The notes under the pieces were generated by a model. It saw only the letters and a list, made by a program, of their open reading frames with translations, was not told the DNA's origin and did no database searches. Shown one piece after another: positions 54,205 to 62,657 of a stretch of DNA of 64,000 nt. How positions within the stretch are numbered: position 1 is the first letter of the stretch; every line of letters begins with the position of its first letter. The translations under genes and the position numbers were made by a program. Source of the DNA: Corynebacterium ciconiae DSM 44920 (GTDB lineage: Bacteria > Actinomycetota > Actinomycetes > Mycobacteriales > Mycobacteriaceae); assembly GCF_030440575.1 (NCBI RefSeq), contig NZ_CP047189.1, forward strand, positions 558,001-622,000. The letters run 5' to 3'.

Positions 54205-55518
54205 TTAGTGGGCAGCGGGGGCTGCGGAGGCTGCTGCGCCTGCGCTGGCCTCCGCCTGGCGGGGCTGGGAGGCCGGCAATTCGGGGGAATAACTGCGCAT
54301 CGCCTCCGTACCGATGAGCTTGGCCAAGGCCGCGCGATCCACTCCGCAATCCTGCGGGTGTCGCTCGGCCCATGCAGGCGGAATATAGGCGCAGGTGGGG
54401 TCGGAGGCGCGGTAATCGCCCGTCAGGGCGAAGGCCGTCGACCGAGAACCACCACACACTGAGTGGAAATCACACACCGAGCACTTCCCATGCCAATGAT
54501 CAGGATCGCGCAAGGCCCGGAAGGCCTCGGAGTTGGCATAGATATCGTGAAAGTCTTGTTCTTTCACATTGCCACAGTGCATCGGCAAAAAGCCGCTCGG
54601 ATACACATCGCCCACATGGTCCACAAAGGCGAATCCAGAGCCGGAATTCACCGCCATGGGAGCACGGGGTCGACGCGGAGCAGTGGGATGCTCCCCGAGA
54701 AGCTCGATGGTGCGCTCAGTGAGTTCGCGATAGAGCGGGCCACCCGTGTAACCAGGGCGCCCCTCCTCCTTGGCCTGCTGTGCTTGGAGTACTACGCGGC
54801 GATACTGCGGCGCCTCGGTGGTTTTAATGGCGATGCGATCGGAGACATCGTGCAGCCAGTGCAAGGCATCTTCGCGCTCCAGCGGGCTTAAAGAATTCAG
54901 GGCCGCGCCGCGGCCGGTGGGCACGAGGAAGAATACGTACCACATCTTGGCCCCCATATCGATCACTCGCTGCAAAAGATCGGGGGCCTCGTGAATATTG
55001 GTCTTAGTGAGCGTGGAGTTGATTTGCAGGCGATAACCAAGCTCATTAATAACGGGCGCCATGGCTAGGGTTTGTTCAAAGGTGCCGGAAAATCCTCGAA
55101 AGGCGTCGTGCGTTTCGGGGAAGGCACCGTCGAGGGACATGGACATGGCCTTGCCACCGGCCTCCCGCAGCGCGGTGATGCGCTCGCGGGTGAGCTTGGG
55201 AGTCACCGACGGAGAAAGCGACATGCTCAACCCAAGCGAGGTGCCATACGCAGTCAGCTCCACGAGGTCCTCACGCTCAAAAGGATCGCCACCGGTGAGT
55301 ACCACCAAGGGGCGGGGGTGCTCATATGCGGCAAGGCGTTCAAGCAGCGCCTTGCCTTCCTCGGTGCTGAGCTGGCCCGGGGCGGCGTGGTGCTGCGCGT
55401 CCGCGCGGCAGTGCCTGCACACCAACCCACAAGCGCGGGTGACCTCCCAGATGACGATGAATGGTTTCTGGTTGATGTCGTGGCGAACGGTACGCACCAC
55501 CGGCATGCGATGCTTCAC
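54205..55518 (-). CDS. Radical SAM/SPASM-domain protein
   Basis: Iron-sulfur enzyme of 437 aa. The radical SAM cluster motif is C30-x3-C34-x2-C37 (ACGLVCRHC), followed by the GGDPF SAM-binding turn. The C-terminal SPASM-like region has several Cys (MHCGNVKE, GKCSVCDFHSVCGGSR). The arrangement resembles the TIGR04053 group, related to PqqE and NirJ/AhbC proteins; the reaction is unknown, with peptide or tetrapyrrole modification the two obvious options. The tail beyond 405 is Ala-rich. The GTG start has AGGGAG about 10 nt upstream. Confidence 0.88.
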   Translation of the reverse strand: MKHRMPVVRTVRHDINQKPFIVIWEVTRACGLVCRHCRADAQHHAAPGQLSTEEGKALLERLAAYEHPRPLVVLTGGDPFEREDLVELTAYGTSLGLSMSLSPSVTPKLTRERITALREAGGKAMSMSLDGAFPETHDAFRGFSGTFEQTLAMAPVINELGYRLQINSTLTKTNIHEAPDLLQRVIDMGAKMWYVFFLVPTGRGAALNSLSPLEREDALHWLHDVSDRIAIKTTEAPQYRRVVLQAQQAKEEGRPGYTGGPLYRELTERTIELLGEHPTAPRRPRAPMAVNSGSGFAFVDHVGDVYPSGFLPMHCGNVKEQDFHDIYANSEAFRALRDPDHWHGKCSVCDFHSVCGGSRSTAFALTGDYRASDPTCAYIPPAWAERHPQDCGVDRAALAKLIGTEAMRSYSPELPASQPRQAEASAGAAASAAPAAH

Positions 55519-55695
55519 AGCGCTGAGCTCCCTTAGAGATCCTTGGCGGTCACGGCTTCTGAGCAGCGACGCGGCCCAGAAGCACAGGTGATTTCAGATT
55601 AAGGCAGCTCGCCCACGCCGTGCCAGCACACACAGCTGCTGAGCATGGGAGAGATTGACCACGCTCCGCTTAGCTGTTCCTAAGCTGGCTCGGGT

Positions 55696-58302
55696 CTAGC
55701 TGCGCTGACCAGCGAGCGCGTCCACTTCGCGGTTGAGTAGCGCGCGCTTCTGGGCATCCAAGCTTTCTGCCACTAGGCGCGCCAAAGCAGCCGGGATGTC
55801 CGTCTCGAGCAGCTGACACGAGCGCACCACGCCTTCGGGGCTGATATCCCACCGCGGATAGATGCCCTGAAGCAATGGTTGGGCGGTCTCCTGAGACAGC
55901 TCACGCCACAGTGTGGGGGCAAGCTCCACGAAGCGCTCATTGAACTGCTGCAGGTTCGGGTCCGAGCCGGCAAAGAGCAAGCCTTCGAGGGTGTGGCGCA
56001 GCTCCAAGTTGGAGATCTCTGCTGCGGCGGTGGTGAGGCGCTCGTAGACAGCGGCCTTGTTCTCGGGGGTGTTGATAGCCGCGGTCGCCCGCCACGCGGC
56101 CTTTTGCCCCGAACCGGTGGCGTCGCGCTCCTTCTCGGCGGCAATCGCTGCCTCTGGGTCGGCAATATCGCCGCGGGCGATGAGCGCGGTCAGCGCACTC
56201 CACCGGATCTCGCTGTCGATGGTCAGCTCAGGCACCGTGCAGTTGCCGTCGAGGATGGAGCGGAAGAACTCGGCTTCGGTATCGCCACATTCCACGTGCG
56301 CCAGTGTCTTGAAGAAGGGCAGCTGGGCATCCACTCCGGCAGCCAGATCGTGCGGGTGCGAGAGAGCGTCGAAAAGCGTGCGGGCAAACGCCTGCTTGCC
56401 TTCGCGGTCTGCCCACTCGGGATCGGCGTAGGAGTTCAGAGTGATGCGTGCTTGGAGCAGAATGCGCTCGAGCACAGCCAGCTCGGTCTCGGCAGTGATG
56501 CCGCGCTCGACCAGAGCAAGGAAATCACGGGCCGGCATGTGGCCATCGCGGGTGGCCTGGCTGGCGGCAGACCAGCACAGGGCACGCGCCATGGAGTCCT
56601 CGATCTCATCGATGTGCTCAGAGATGAAGCTCAGGCTCTTCTCATCGGCCTGGTAGAGGCAGTAAGTGAGATCGTCGTCATTGACCAGAACCAGATCGGC
56701 CTCTGGCGCACCGATCAACTCGGGCACCTCGGTGCGTTCGCCCTCAACATCCAACTCAACGCGCTGGGTGCGCACCACCGCAGAATCCTTGCGGCTGTAC
56801 AGCCCCACTGCAAGACGGTGGGTGCGGGTCTCGCCCTCGCCTGGGGCGGCACCGGACTGCACGATGGTGAAGGAATCATAGGCCCCGTCGGTGGTGGTCG
56901 CCTCCACCGAGAAAGAATTGATGCCGGTGGTCTTCAGCCACTGGCTCGACCACTCCGAGAGGTCACGCCCCGAGGCCTCCTCGAGGGATGCAAGTAGATC
57001 GTCGAAGGTGGCATTAGCGAAAGCATTGCGCGCGAAGTGACGACGCACCCCAGCGAAGAACGCCTCGCGGCCCACATAGGATTGCAGCTGCTTGAGCACC
57101 GATGCGCCCTTGGCGTAGGTGATGCCATCGAAATTCTGCTCCACCGTCTCGATGTCGGAGGCGTCCGTAGAGATCGGGTGCGTCGAGGGCAGCTGATCCT
57201 GCTTATAGGCCCACGACTTTTCCACATAGGCGAAAGTGGTCCACGCCGTGTCATAGCGGGTCTCCTCCGCCTGGGAGATTGCGGCAGCCCAGGTGGCGAA
57301 GGACTCGTTGAGCCAGAGATCGTCCCACCACTCCATGGTGACGAGGTCGCCGAACCACATGTGGGCCATCTCGTGCAGGATCGTGTCAGCGCGACGCTCA
57401 TACATGTAGTGGGTGACCTGAGAATCAAACACATACTCGTCACGGTGGGTGACACAGCCGGCATTTTCCATCGCGCCCATGTTGAATTCGGGCACAAACA
57501 CCTGATCGTATTTACCGAAGGGGTAGGCCACACCGAAGTTGCGGTGGTAGAAATCGAAGCCTTGGCGGGTCTCGGTGAAGATGCGTTCCGCATCGAGGGA
57601 CTCCGCCAAAGAAGCCCGGCAGTACAGTCCCATGGGGATCTCGAGCGTCGTCGGCTGATCGGCGGGGGTTTCGGGGTGGTGGGTGAGCTCGCCTGTCCAA
57701 GTCTCACGCACCTCGTGGTAGGGGCCGGCGCAGACTGCGGCAATGTAGGTGGAGATCGGGTAGGGGAAATCGGCCGTGTGCACGCGGCCGCCGTCGGTGT
57801 CGGAATAGGTGGTTTCACCATTGGTGATCACGATCCACTCCTGCGGAGTCACCGCAGTGAGATGGTAGGTGGCCTTGAGGTCCGGCTGGTCAAAGCAGGC
57901 GTAGACGCGCTTGGCATCGGCTGTCTCAAACTGGGAGTACAGATACACCTTGCCGTCGGCAGGGTCCACGTAGCGATGCAAACCTTGGCCCGAATGCGAA
58001 TAGGTGCAATCGGCATCCACCACCAGAGTATGCTCGCCGACGCTCAGCCCCCGCAGCTGCAGACCGTGCTCAGAGGAGTAGTCCGGCGTGAACTCTTCGC
58101 CATCGAGGGAAGCCGAGTGGATGTGGGCGTCGCGCAGATCAATGAAGGTATCGCCGTCTTGTTTCACCTGGAAGCGCACCGTGGTGGTGGAACGGAACGT
58201 TTCTTCAGAGGTGGTCAGGTCAAGCACGATGTCATAGTGCTCGGTTGCTAGCATGGCCGCGCGAGCGCGCGCCTCTTCTCGGGTCAGATTCACACTTGTC
58301 AT
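55696..58302 (-). CDS. pepN: Aminopeptidase N
   Basis: M1 zinc metallopeptidase of 868 aa that removes N-terminal amino acids from peptides in the cytosol. It has the exopeptidase motif GAMEN (276-280) and zinc site HEMAH (H310, E311, H314) with E333 in NESFA; the tail is the ERAP1-like C-terminal helical domain. The start at 58302 (MTSVNLTREEARARAAMLAT) matches the family N-terminus; upstream in-frame codons do not. It is divergent from the DsbA-like gene, as in C. glutamicum and mycobacteria. Confidence 0.97.
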   Translation of the reverse strand: MTSVNLTREEARARAAMLATEHYDIVLDLTTSEETFRSTTTVRFQVKQDGDTFIDLRDAHIHSASLDGEEFTPDYSSEHGLQLRGLSVGEHTLVVDADCTYSHSGQGLHRYVDPADGKVYLYSQFETADAKRVYACFDQPDLKATYHLTAVTPQEWIVITNGETTYSDTDGGRVHTADFPYPISTYIAAVCAGPYHEVRETWTGELTHHPETPADQPTTLEIPMGLYCRASLAESLDAERIFTETRQGFDFYHRNFGVAYPFGKYDQVFVPEFNMGAMENAGCVTHRDEYVFDSQVTHYMYERRADTILHEMAHMWFGDLVTMEWWDDLWLNESFATWAAAISQAEETRYDTAWTTFAYVEKSWAYKQDQLPSTHPISTDASDIETVEQNFDGITYAKGASVLKQLQSYVGREAFFAGVRRHFARNAFANATFDDLLASLEEASGRDLSEWSSQWLKTTGINSFSVEATTTDGAYDSFTIVQSGAAPGEGETRTHRLAVGLYSRKDSAVVRTQRVELDVEGERTEVPELIGAPEADLVLVNDDDLTYCLYQADEKSLSFISEHIDEIEDSMARALCWSAASQATRDGHMPARDFLALVERGITAETELAVLERILLQARITLNSYADPEWADREGKQAFARTLFDALSHPHDLAAGVDAQLPFFKTLAHVECGDTEAEFFRSILDGNCTVPELTIDSEIRWSALTALIARGDIADPEAAIAAEKERDATGSGQKAAWRATAAINTPENKAAVYERLTTAAAEISNLELRHTLEGLLFAGSDPNLQQFNERFVELAPTLWRELSQETAQPLLQGIYPRWDISPEGVVRSCQLLETDIPAALARLVAESLDAQKRALLNREVDALAGQRS

Positions 58303-58386
58303 GCGCACCACAGTAGTAGCGTGACCTAGATCGCGTATCCGCTGGGGTAGGTGGCTGCCGCCCCGCGCCTGCGCGGAGGTTTCGGC

Positions 58387-58392
58387 TAGCAT
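58387..58392 (+). promoter_or_regulatory. Putative -10 box of the DsbA-like gene
   Basis: TAGCAT ending 8 nt before the ATG at 58401. Predicts a leaderless or nearly leaderless mRNA. Confidence 0.4.
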
Positions 58393-58400
58393 GGGCGGGC

Positions 58401-59024
58401 ATGACTAATCAACGCACCGTGAGCTTTTATTTCGACGTCACCTGTCCTTTTTGTTGGATTACCTCCCGCTGGATCAAGGAGGTGGAGCAGGTCCGCGACA
58501 TCGCCGTGAGCTGGCAGCCGATGAGTCTGGCGGTACTCAACGAAGGCCGCGAGGAGCTGCCCGAGGACTACAAGGAAATGATGAAGGCCACGTGGGCCCC
58601 GGCCCGCGTCTTCGTTGCCGTGGCAGAGCAGTACCCCGAGAAACTCGATGAGCTCTACACCGCCATGGGCACCCGCATCCACCACGGCGGCGAACTCACC
58701 GCCCGCGGCTATCACGCCGCCGACGAGGTGATCGCAGCAGCTCTGGCCGAGGTAGGCTTACCCGCCGAGCTTCTCGACGCCGGCCACACCGACGCCCAGG
58801 ACGACACCCTGCGCGCTTATCAGAAGCGCGCCATGGACAAGGTGGGCGATGAAGTGGGCACACCCGTGATCGAGCTCGGCGATGTGGCCTTCTTCGGCCC
58901 TGTACTCACCCGAGTGCCGCGCGGCGAAGAGGCAGGCGAGCTTTTCGACGCCTCCTGCACCCTCGCCGGCTATCCGTATTTCTTCGAACTCAAGCGTTCA
59001 CGCACCGAGGCGCCTCAACTCTAA
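58401..59024 (+). CDS. DsbA-family thiol oxidoreductase (Rv2466c-like)
   Basis: Cytosolic DsbA-fold protein of 207 aa with active-site CPFC (C15, C18) and no signal peptide. The N-terminus SFYFDVTCPFCWITSRW and the cis-Pro region VGTPVIELGD are as in M. tuberculosis Rv2466c, a mycothiol-dependent reductase. The likely partner is the mycothiol system that corynebacteria use instead of glutathione. It lies beside pepN as in mycobacteria. Confidence 0.92.
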   Translation: MTNQRTVSFYFDVTCPFCWITSRWIKEVEQVRDIAVSWQPMSLAVLNEGREELPEDYKEMMKATWAPARVFVAVAEQYPEKLDELYTAMGTRIHHGGELTARGYHAADEVIAAALAEVGLPAELLDAGHTDAQDDTLRAYQKRAMDKVGDEVGTPVIELGDVAFFGPVLTRVPRGEEAGELFDASCTLAGYPYFFELKRSRTEAPQL

Positions 59025-59066
59025 GAAGGCTGTGCCATCCCGAGGACCTGGGCTCACGGGGCATGC

Positions 59067-59432
59067 CTAGAAGAACAATGCGCCGAAGCCTAGAGCGATC
59101 AGATTGATCACGATGAAGATGCCGATGATTCCTGCCAGCGTCTTAAACCATGGGCGGGACTGCTCGGCATCGGCAGCTTCCGTGTGGCTAGCTGCTTGTG
59201 TGGAGTCGGCGGCCTCTGTGGGGCCGGCGACCTCGGGTATGGACACGGTGGGCTCATCCGCAGCAGGAGTGGAGGGCGGCAGTGGGCTGCGCAGTTGGTC
59301 TTCGTGAGGAAACTCGGTGTCCTCACGGGCCACAAATACAGGCACACTGCGAGTGGCCGGCAGGCTATGGGCTGGATTGCGCATGGAGGAGAGGTCGTGG
59401 TGTGTCTCGCCGTGGCCGTGCATGCTCGCCAA
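59067..59432 (-). CDS. Single-pass membrane protein with His/Pro-rich N-terminus
   Basis: Protein of about 121 aa: a hydrophilic region (HGHGETHHDLSS, then Pro/Ala/Glu/Thr-rich) followed by one C-terminal transmembrane helix (GIIGIFIVINLIALGFGALFF). The C-terminal anchor places most of the chain in the cytosol. The family is unknown but corynebacterial gene order has a small membrane protein here. The start codon is probably the TTG at 59432, 7 nt after AGGGAGG; the ATG at 59423 is an alternative. Confidence 0.65.
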   Translation of the reverse strand: MASMHGHGETHHDLSSMRNPAHSLPATRSVPVFVAREDTEFPHEDQLRSPLPPSTPAADEPTVSIPEVAGPTEAADSTQAASHTEAADAEQSRPWFKTLAGIIGIFIVINLIALGFGALFF

Positions 59433-59587
59433 CGTGAATCCTCCCTGCCTTCTTCGTGCTGCACACAGCGGCACGTGATGTGTTCTCACTCAACACTACC
59501 CACCGCCCACAGCGGGGAAAAACTCCACGATGATAGGCCTAAAGCTCCCCCACGCTTCCAGATAAGCGGGGTGGGTGAGCGTTGCCG

Positions 59588-60589
59588 CTATTCACAGGCA
59601 ATGCCGTCATTATCCCCATCAAGCCCAGGGCGGTAACCCGGCTCGCCGCGGTGTAGCGGTGCGAGCCCCTGAGCCCGAGCCTGCGCACAATTGGCCACGT
59701 AGTCTCCTGCATCAGCCGGCGCAGCGGGAACATGCGCTTCATCGCCGGTGATCTGTGGGGCTTGATCAGGGGCGAGCTGCTCGGTTGCAGGCTGCTCGGC
59801 TCTCGGCGGTTCGGCTGAGGAGCGCTCGATCTCGCTGGGGCATTGCCGCAAAATGCGCTGCATCGCGTCTTTTTCTGGGGGTGTCACCCACAGGCCGTAG
59901 GCCCGTTTCACTTCGATTTGTGAACGGACATAGGTGCAACGAAACGAGGAATCCTTCGGTAGCCACGTAGCGGCGTCGCCGGCGCCTTTTTGCTGATTCT
60001 GCCAGCCGCTGACCGCCAAGAGATTACGAGGATCATTGGCGAAGTCGCGCCGAGCCTCCTCGGAGAGCTGCTGGGCCCCAGTCTGCCAGGCGTTGGACAG
60101 TGCCACCACGTGATCAATCTGAATCTCGGAGGAGCGTTCGCCGCGTTCGAAGTCCATCCACTGCCCGGTGTAGGGGTCTAGGAGCCTGCCGCGCAGTACC
60201 ACGCAGTCATGCGTGTTCGGCTTGAGAAAAAGATCCACGAGATCGCGGCGCAAAATATCATTGCGGGTATCGCAGCCGTTGTGGCCGAACTCCACTGACA
60301 CATCATCGCTCCATCGCTGCCCAAACTCGTCCCTCGAATAGCCGGTGGTGGGGGCCCGGCCTTTGACCTCGAGTTGATCGAGCATCTCTGCAGCGTGGGC
60401 GGCGAAGTCCGGAAGCTCGTTGGTGTCATCAACTGCGGCCGAAGGCGTATCGCCTGCCGCGTCCGTGGTGGTGGCAGGGGACGTGGATGTGGCAGGTGGC
60501 GTGGAGGTGGATGAGTGTTCTGGCGAGGAATCGGTAGAACAGGCCGCCAACATCAGACAAGCAAGCAGGGCGGCCAGAGATTTTTTCAC
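59588..60589 (-). CDS. Secreted HNH nuclease lipoprotein with Excalibur domain
   Basis: Predicted extracellular lipoprotein of 333 aa. The signal peptide has lipobox LMLAACS, then a Ser/Thr/Pro linker (about 20-60). A DUF1524-type HNH nuclease domain follows (EIQIDHVVALSNAW with the DH, then NDPRNLLAVSGWQNQQKGAG). The C-terminus is an Excalibur calcium-binding domain (ANCAQARAQGLAPLH to GLDGDNDGIACE). It may degrade environmental DNA. The GTG start has GAGG about 9 nt upstream and is only 36 nt from rpiB, which is divergent. Confidence 0.9.
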   Translation of the reverse strand: MKKSLAALLACLMLAACSTDSSPEHSSTSTPPATSTSPATTTDAAGDTPSAAVDDTNELPDFAAHAAEMLDQLEVKGRAPTTGYSRDEFGQRWSDDVSVEFGHNGCDTRNDILRRDLVDLFLKPNTHDCVVLRGRLLDPYTGQWMDFERGERSSEIQIDHVVALSNAWQTGAQQLSEEARRDFANDPRNLLAVSGWQNQQKGAGDAATWLPKDSSFRCTYVRSQIEVKRAYGLWVTPPEKDAMQRILRQCPSEIERSSAEPPRAEQPATEQLAPDQAPQITGDEAHVPAAPADAGDYVANCAQARAQGLAPLHRGEPGYRPGLDGDNDGIACE

Positions 60590-60612
60590 GGTTGAAGACC
60601 TCGTTTTTCGTC

Positions 60613-60618
60613 TACACT
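60613..60618 (+). promoter_or_regulatory. Putative -10 box of rpiB
   Basis: TACACT followed by 7 nt (GAACGCC) and the ATG at 60626. Strong case for a leaderless transcript. Confidence 0.55.
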
Positions 60619-60625
60619 GAACGCC

Positions 60626-61090
60626 ATGCGCGTTTATCTCGGAGCGGACCACGCTGGGTTCGACATGAAGAATATTATTGCAAGCCACCTCGAGTCTAAG
60701 GGGCACGAAGTGATTGACTGCGGTGCTCACACCTACGATGCGGCAGACGATTACCCTGCCTTCTGCATCGAGGCAGCGCAGCGCACCGTCAACGACCCGG
60801 GCTCGCTCGGTATCGTACTTGGCGGCTCCGGTAATGGTGAGCAGATCGCTGCAAACAAGGTGCCGGGTGCCCGCTGTGCGCTGGCGTGGTCTGTTGAGAC
60901 CGCGCGGCTCGCTCGCGAGCATAACAATGCCCAGCTCATCGGCCTCGGTGGCCGTATGCACACCGAGGAAGAAGCACTGTCTATCGTGGATGCTTTCCTA
61001 GACCAGGAGTGGTCCCAAGAAGACCGCCACCAGCGTCGCATTGACATTATCGCTGACTTTGAGAAGACCGGCGTGGCCCCCGAAGCCTAA
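60626..61090 (+). CDS. rpiB: Ribose-5-phosphate isomerase B
   Basis: RpiB/LacAB enzyme of 154 aa that interconverts ribose 5-phosphate and ribulose 5-phosphate. ADHAGF is the N-terminal signature. The active-site loop is GGSGNGEQIAANK with Glu 72 as the base, as in mycobacterial RpiB, instead of the Cys used by E. coli RpiB. It is the last gene of the conserved pepN-dsbA-rpiB block. A leaderless promoter and an intrinsic terminator flank it. Confidence 0.96.
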   Translation: MRVYLGADHAGFDMKNIIASHLESKGHEVIDCGAHTYDAADDYPAFCIEAAQRTVNDPGSLGIVLGGSGNGEQIAANKVPGARCALAWSVETARLAREHNNAQLIGLGGRMHTEEEALSIVDAFLDQEWSQEDRHQRRIDIIADFEKTGVAPEA

Positions 61091-61097
61091 AGCCACA

Positions 61098-61134
61098 GCA
61101 CACACCCCCGGACCAGATCGCCGGGGGTGTGTGC
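61098..61134. terminator. Intrinsic terminator after rpiB
   Basis: Perfect 14-bp stem GCACACACCCCCGG / CCGGGGGTGTGTGC with a 9-nt loop, between rpiB and the convergent gene ending at 61161. Confidence 0.8.
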
Positions 61135-61160
61135 GTGTTCAAGGGGTGCGGGCGAGGGGA

Positions 61161-61976
61161 TTAGAAATCGAAGTCGAAGCCGCCGCCATCAAAGAGGCCG
61201 CCGTCACCGCCATCGAAGAATCCACCGCCATCGCCGCCGGTGTCTCCCATATCGCCGCTATCACCCATGTCGCCGGTGTCTCCCATATCGCCGGAATCAT
61301 CCATGCCGCCGAGATCGTCACTGCCGTCGGCGGTGCCGTCCTCGAATTGCTCGGCGCCATAGTGCACCCCCGACATGCCTGAGAACAAGGCGGAGAACAT
61401 CAACACGGATCCAGCTGTCCACACACCGGTGGCTAGTGCAGGTCCCCACCACGCGGTGGAGTACCAGCCTGCGGGAACGGGGCGCCCCGCAACCGTGCCG
61501 CCTGGATAGTAGTGAGGCGTATTCGCGCTCGCCTGCGGCGAAGCAGAGATCGTGTTGCCATCGTGAGTAATGGTGCGCGGTTCCGTCACCTTACCGGCAG
61601 CACGCTGACCTTCGAGCGGCGGCAACTCAGGGCCGGCGGGCATGCCCATGATCTCGCGGGCGGCGTTGACATAGTGCAACCCTTCGAGGGCGGACTCACG
61701 AGCCATCTGGGCCTGTTTCGGGGTGGCTGCGGTCGAAATTTGCGAGCTCGCAGCGTTATAACGCTCCGAGGCATCCGCGAGTGCTTGAGTGGAGGCGGCA
61801 TCAGAGCCGGTAAGTGACAACACCTGGGAACCGAGGCGCTCAATCCAGCGGCGTGCATCTGCTACCGCATCGTCCATTGTTGTTTGGTTAAGCCTCTGGT
61901 TGTGGCTGTGGGTGTTTCGGCTCAGGATAAACACGGCGAGTCCGATGACGACCGCGATCAACAGCAACGCTGACAC
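61161..61976 (-). CDS. Membrane protein with Gly/Asp-rich tandem-repeat tail
   Basis: Protein of 271 aa. A first transmembrane helix (1-19, SALLLIAVVIGLAVFIL) leads to a coiled, helical domain (about 35-120: AVADARRWIERLGSQVL, ALEGLHYVNAAREIMGMPAG). A second hydrophobic segment lies near 180-200, and then an acidic tail of tandem Gly-Asp units (GDMGD[T/S] repeats) ending GGLFDGGGFDFDF. The tail could bind cations or be flexible. I do not recognise the family with certainty; a DUF1542-like name is possible. Start GTG at 61976 with AGGTGA 9 nt upstream. Confidence 0.78.
   Translation of the reverse strand: MSALLLIAVVIGLAVFILSRNTHSHNQRLNQTTMDDAVADARRWIERLGSQVLSLTGSDAASTQALADASERYNAASSQISTAATPKQAQMARESALEGLHYVNAAREIMGMPAGPELPPLEGQRAAGKVTEPRTITHDGNTISASPQASANTPHYYPGGTVAGRPVPAGWYSTAWWGPALATGVWTAGSVLMFSALFSGMSGVHYGAEQFEDGTADGSDDLGGMDDSGDMGDTGDMGDSGDMGDTGGDGGGFFDGGDGGLFDGGGFDFDF
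61238..61306 (-). repeat. 18-nt tandem repeat encoding Gly-Asp units
   Basis: About four units of 18 nt coding for GDMGD(T/S) within the C-terminal tail of the 61161-61976 protein. Small differences between units suggest it is old but could still slip in length. Confidence 0.7.
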
Positions 61977-62135
61977 GAGAGTATTTCACCTAATCTTTCT
62001 GCAGAGAGTTCCTTGCTTAAGGGTTCACTGGAGAAAACGATCGGCGCTACGCAGATGTTCCCGCGGGTGTCCCCGCACGATGGGGCGGTGCGCGCAAGGC
62101 GCAGGGGTAGCTGGCCAGACGGTGGAGCTTCTCGG

Positions 62136-62348
62136 CTAGTTCGGCGTTCCAGTTCGCTCTGCCACCCAGGCCTTAACCACGGTGGAATCCCAAAGTGTGA
62201 GGCCATGGAGTTTCGCTACGGGCTTCGGGGCGCGGCCTCTCGTGGCGTAGCTGGTAAAGGTGCCACGTGCCGTGCCCGAGTAGTCCGCACATTCCGACGC
62301 GGTCCACAGCTCGTGTCCGCTCTCTTCATCAATGATTGTGGGGCGCAT
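62136..62348 (-). CDS. Small AlpA/excisionase-like HTH protein
   Basis: DNA-binding protein of 70 aa with the winged-helix HTH_17 pattern: LWTASECADYSGTARGTFTS, a basic YATRGRAPKP loop and a WV tail helix. Such proteins include phage excisionases and AlpA regulators. TATGCT lies 6 nt before the ATG at 62348, indicating a leaderless start. It sits 100 nt from tRNA-Gly, a usual insertion site, but no integrase is visible here. Confidence 0.75.
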   Translation of the reverse strand: MRPTIIDEESGHELWTASECADYSGTARGTFTSYATRGRAPKPVAKLHGLTLWDSTVVKAWVAERTGTPN

Positions 62349-62354
62349 ACTCAC

Positions 62355-62360
62355 AGCATA
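62355..62360 (-). promoter_or_regulatory. Putative -10 box of the HTH gene
   Basis: Reverse-strand TATGCT, 6 nt before the ATG at 62348. Confidence 0.45.
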
Positions 62361-62404
62361 CGCACACGGTGCGCACAATGTCTGGTAGCTAAGATTGCTC
62401 CATT

Positions 62405-62434
62405 TTGCTTTAAGGCGCCGTAATGCGATAGCAT
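62405..62434 (+). promoter_or_regulatory. Promoter of tRNA-Gly
   Basis: TTGCTT, 18-nt spacer, TAGCAT, with a start about 6 nt before the tRNA. Confidence 0.5.
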
Positions 62435-62446
62435 ATCTCAGCACTG

Positions 62447-62518
62447 GGGAACGTCGTATAGTGGCTAATACCTCAGCCTTCCAAGCTGAAGACGCGGGTT
62501 CGATTCCCGTCGTTCCCT
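62447..62518 (+). tRNA. tRNA-Gly (TCC)
   Basis: 72 nt cloverleaf. Acceptor GGGAACG/CGTTCCC, anticodon stem TCAGC/GCTGA with loop CTTCCAA (anticodon TCC), T-arm GTTCGATTC and discriminator T. Confidence 0.95.
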
Positions 62519-62524
62519 CTCATT

Positions 62525-62565
62525 ACAACTCCCGCGGTATCACTCATCGATACCGCGGGAGTTGT
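62525..62565 (+). terminator. Terminator of tRNA-Gly
   Basis: Perfect 17-bp stem ACAACTCCCGCGGTATC / GATACCGCGGGAGTTGT with a 7-nt loop, starting 7 nt after the tRNA; GTTCT follows. Confidence 0.75.
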
Positions 62566-62657
62566 GTTCTACGCGGGCCGCCAGCTGCGGGCGCGTCGCC
62601 CGTGCCAGCGATAGCCGCCAGGGTTGTTCAGGTGCATAGTGAGTCGATATAGGTGGC

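Noticed and set aside
54205..55518. PQQ or mycofactocin maturation enzyme
   Set aside because: No precursor peptide, chaperone or other pathway genes nearby, and the Cys pattern does not match those families closely enough.
57037..58251. Plus-strand ORF (404 codons) antisense to pepN
   Set aside because: Shadow of the aminopeptidase gene; no promoter or ribosome site.
61238..61306. CRISPR-like array
   Set aside because: The 18-nt tandem units have no spacers and encode the Gly-Asp tail of a membrane protein.
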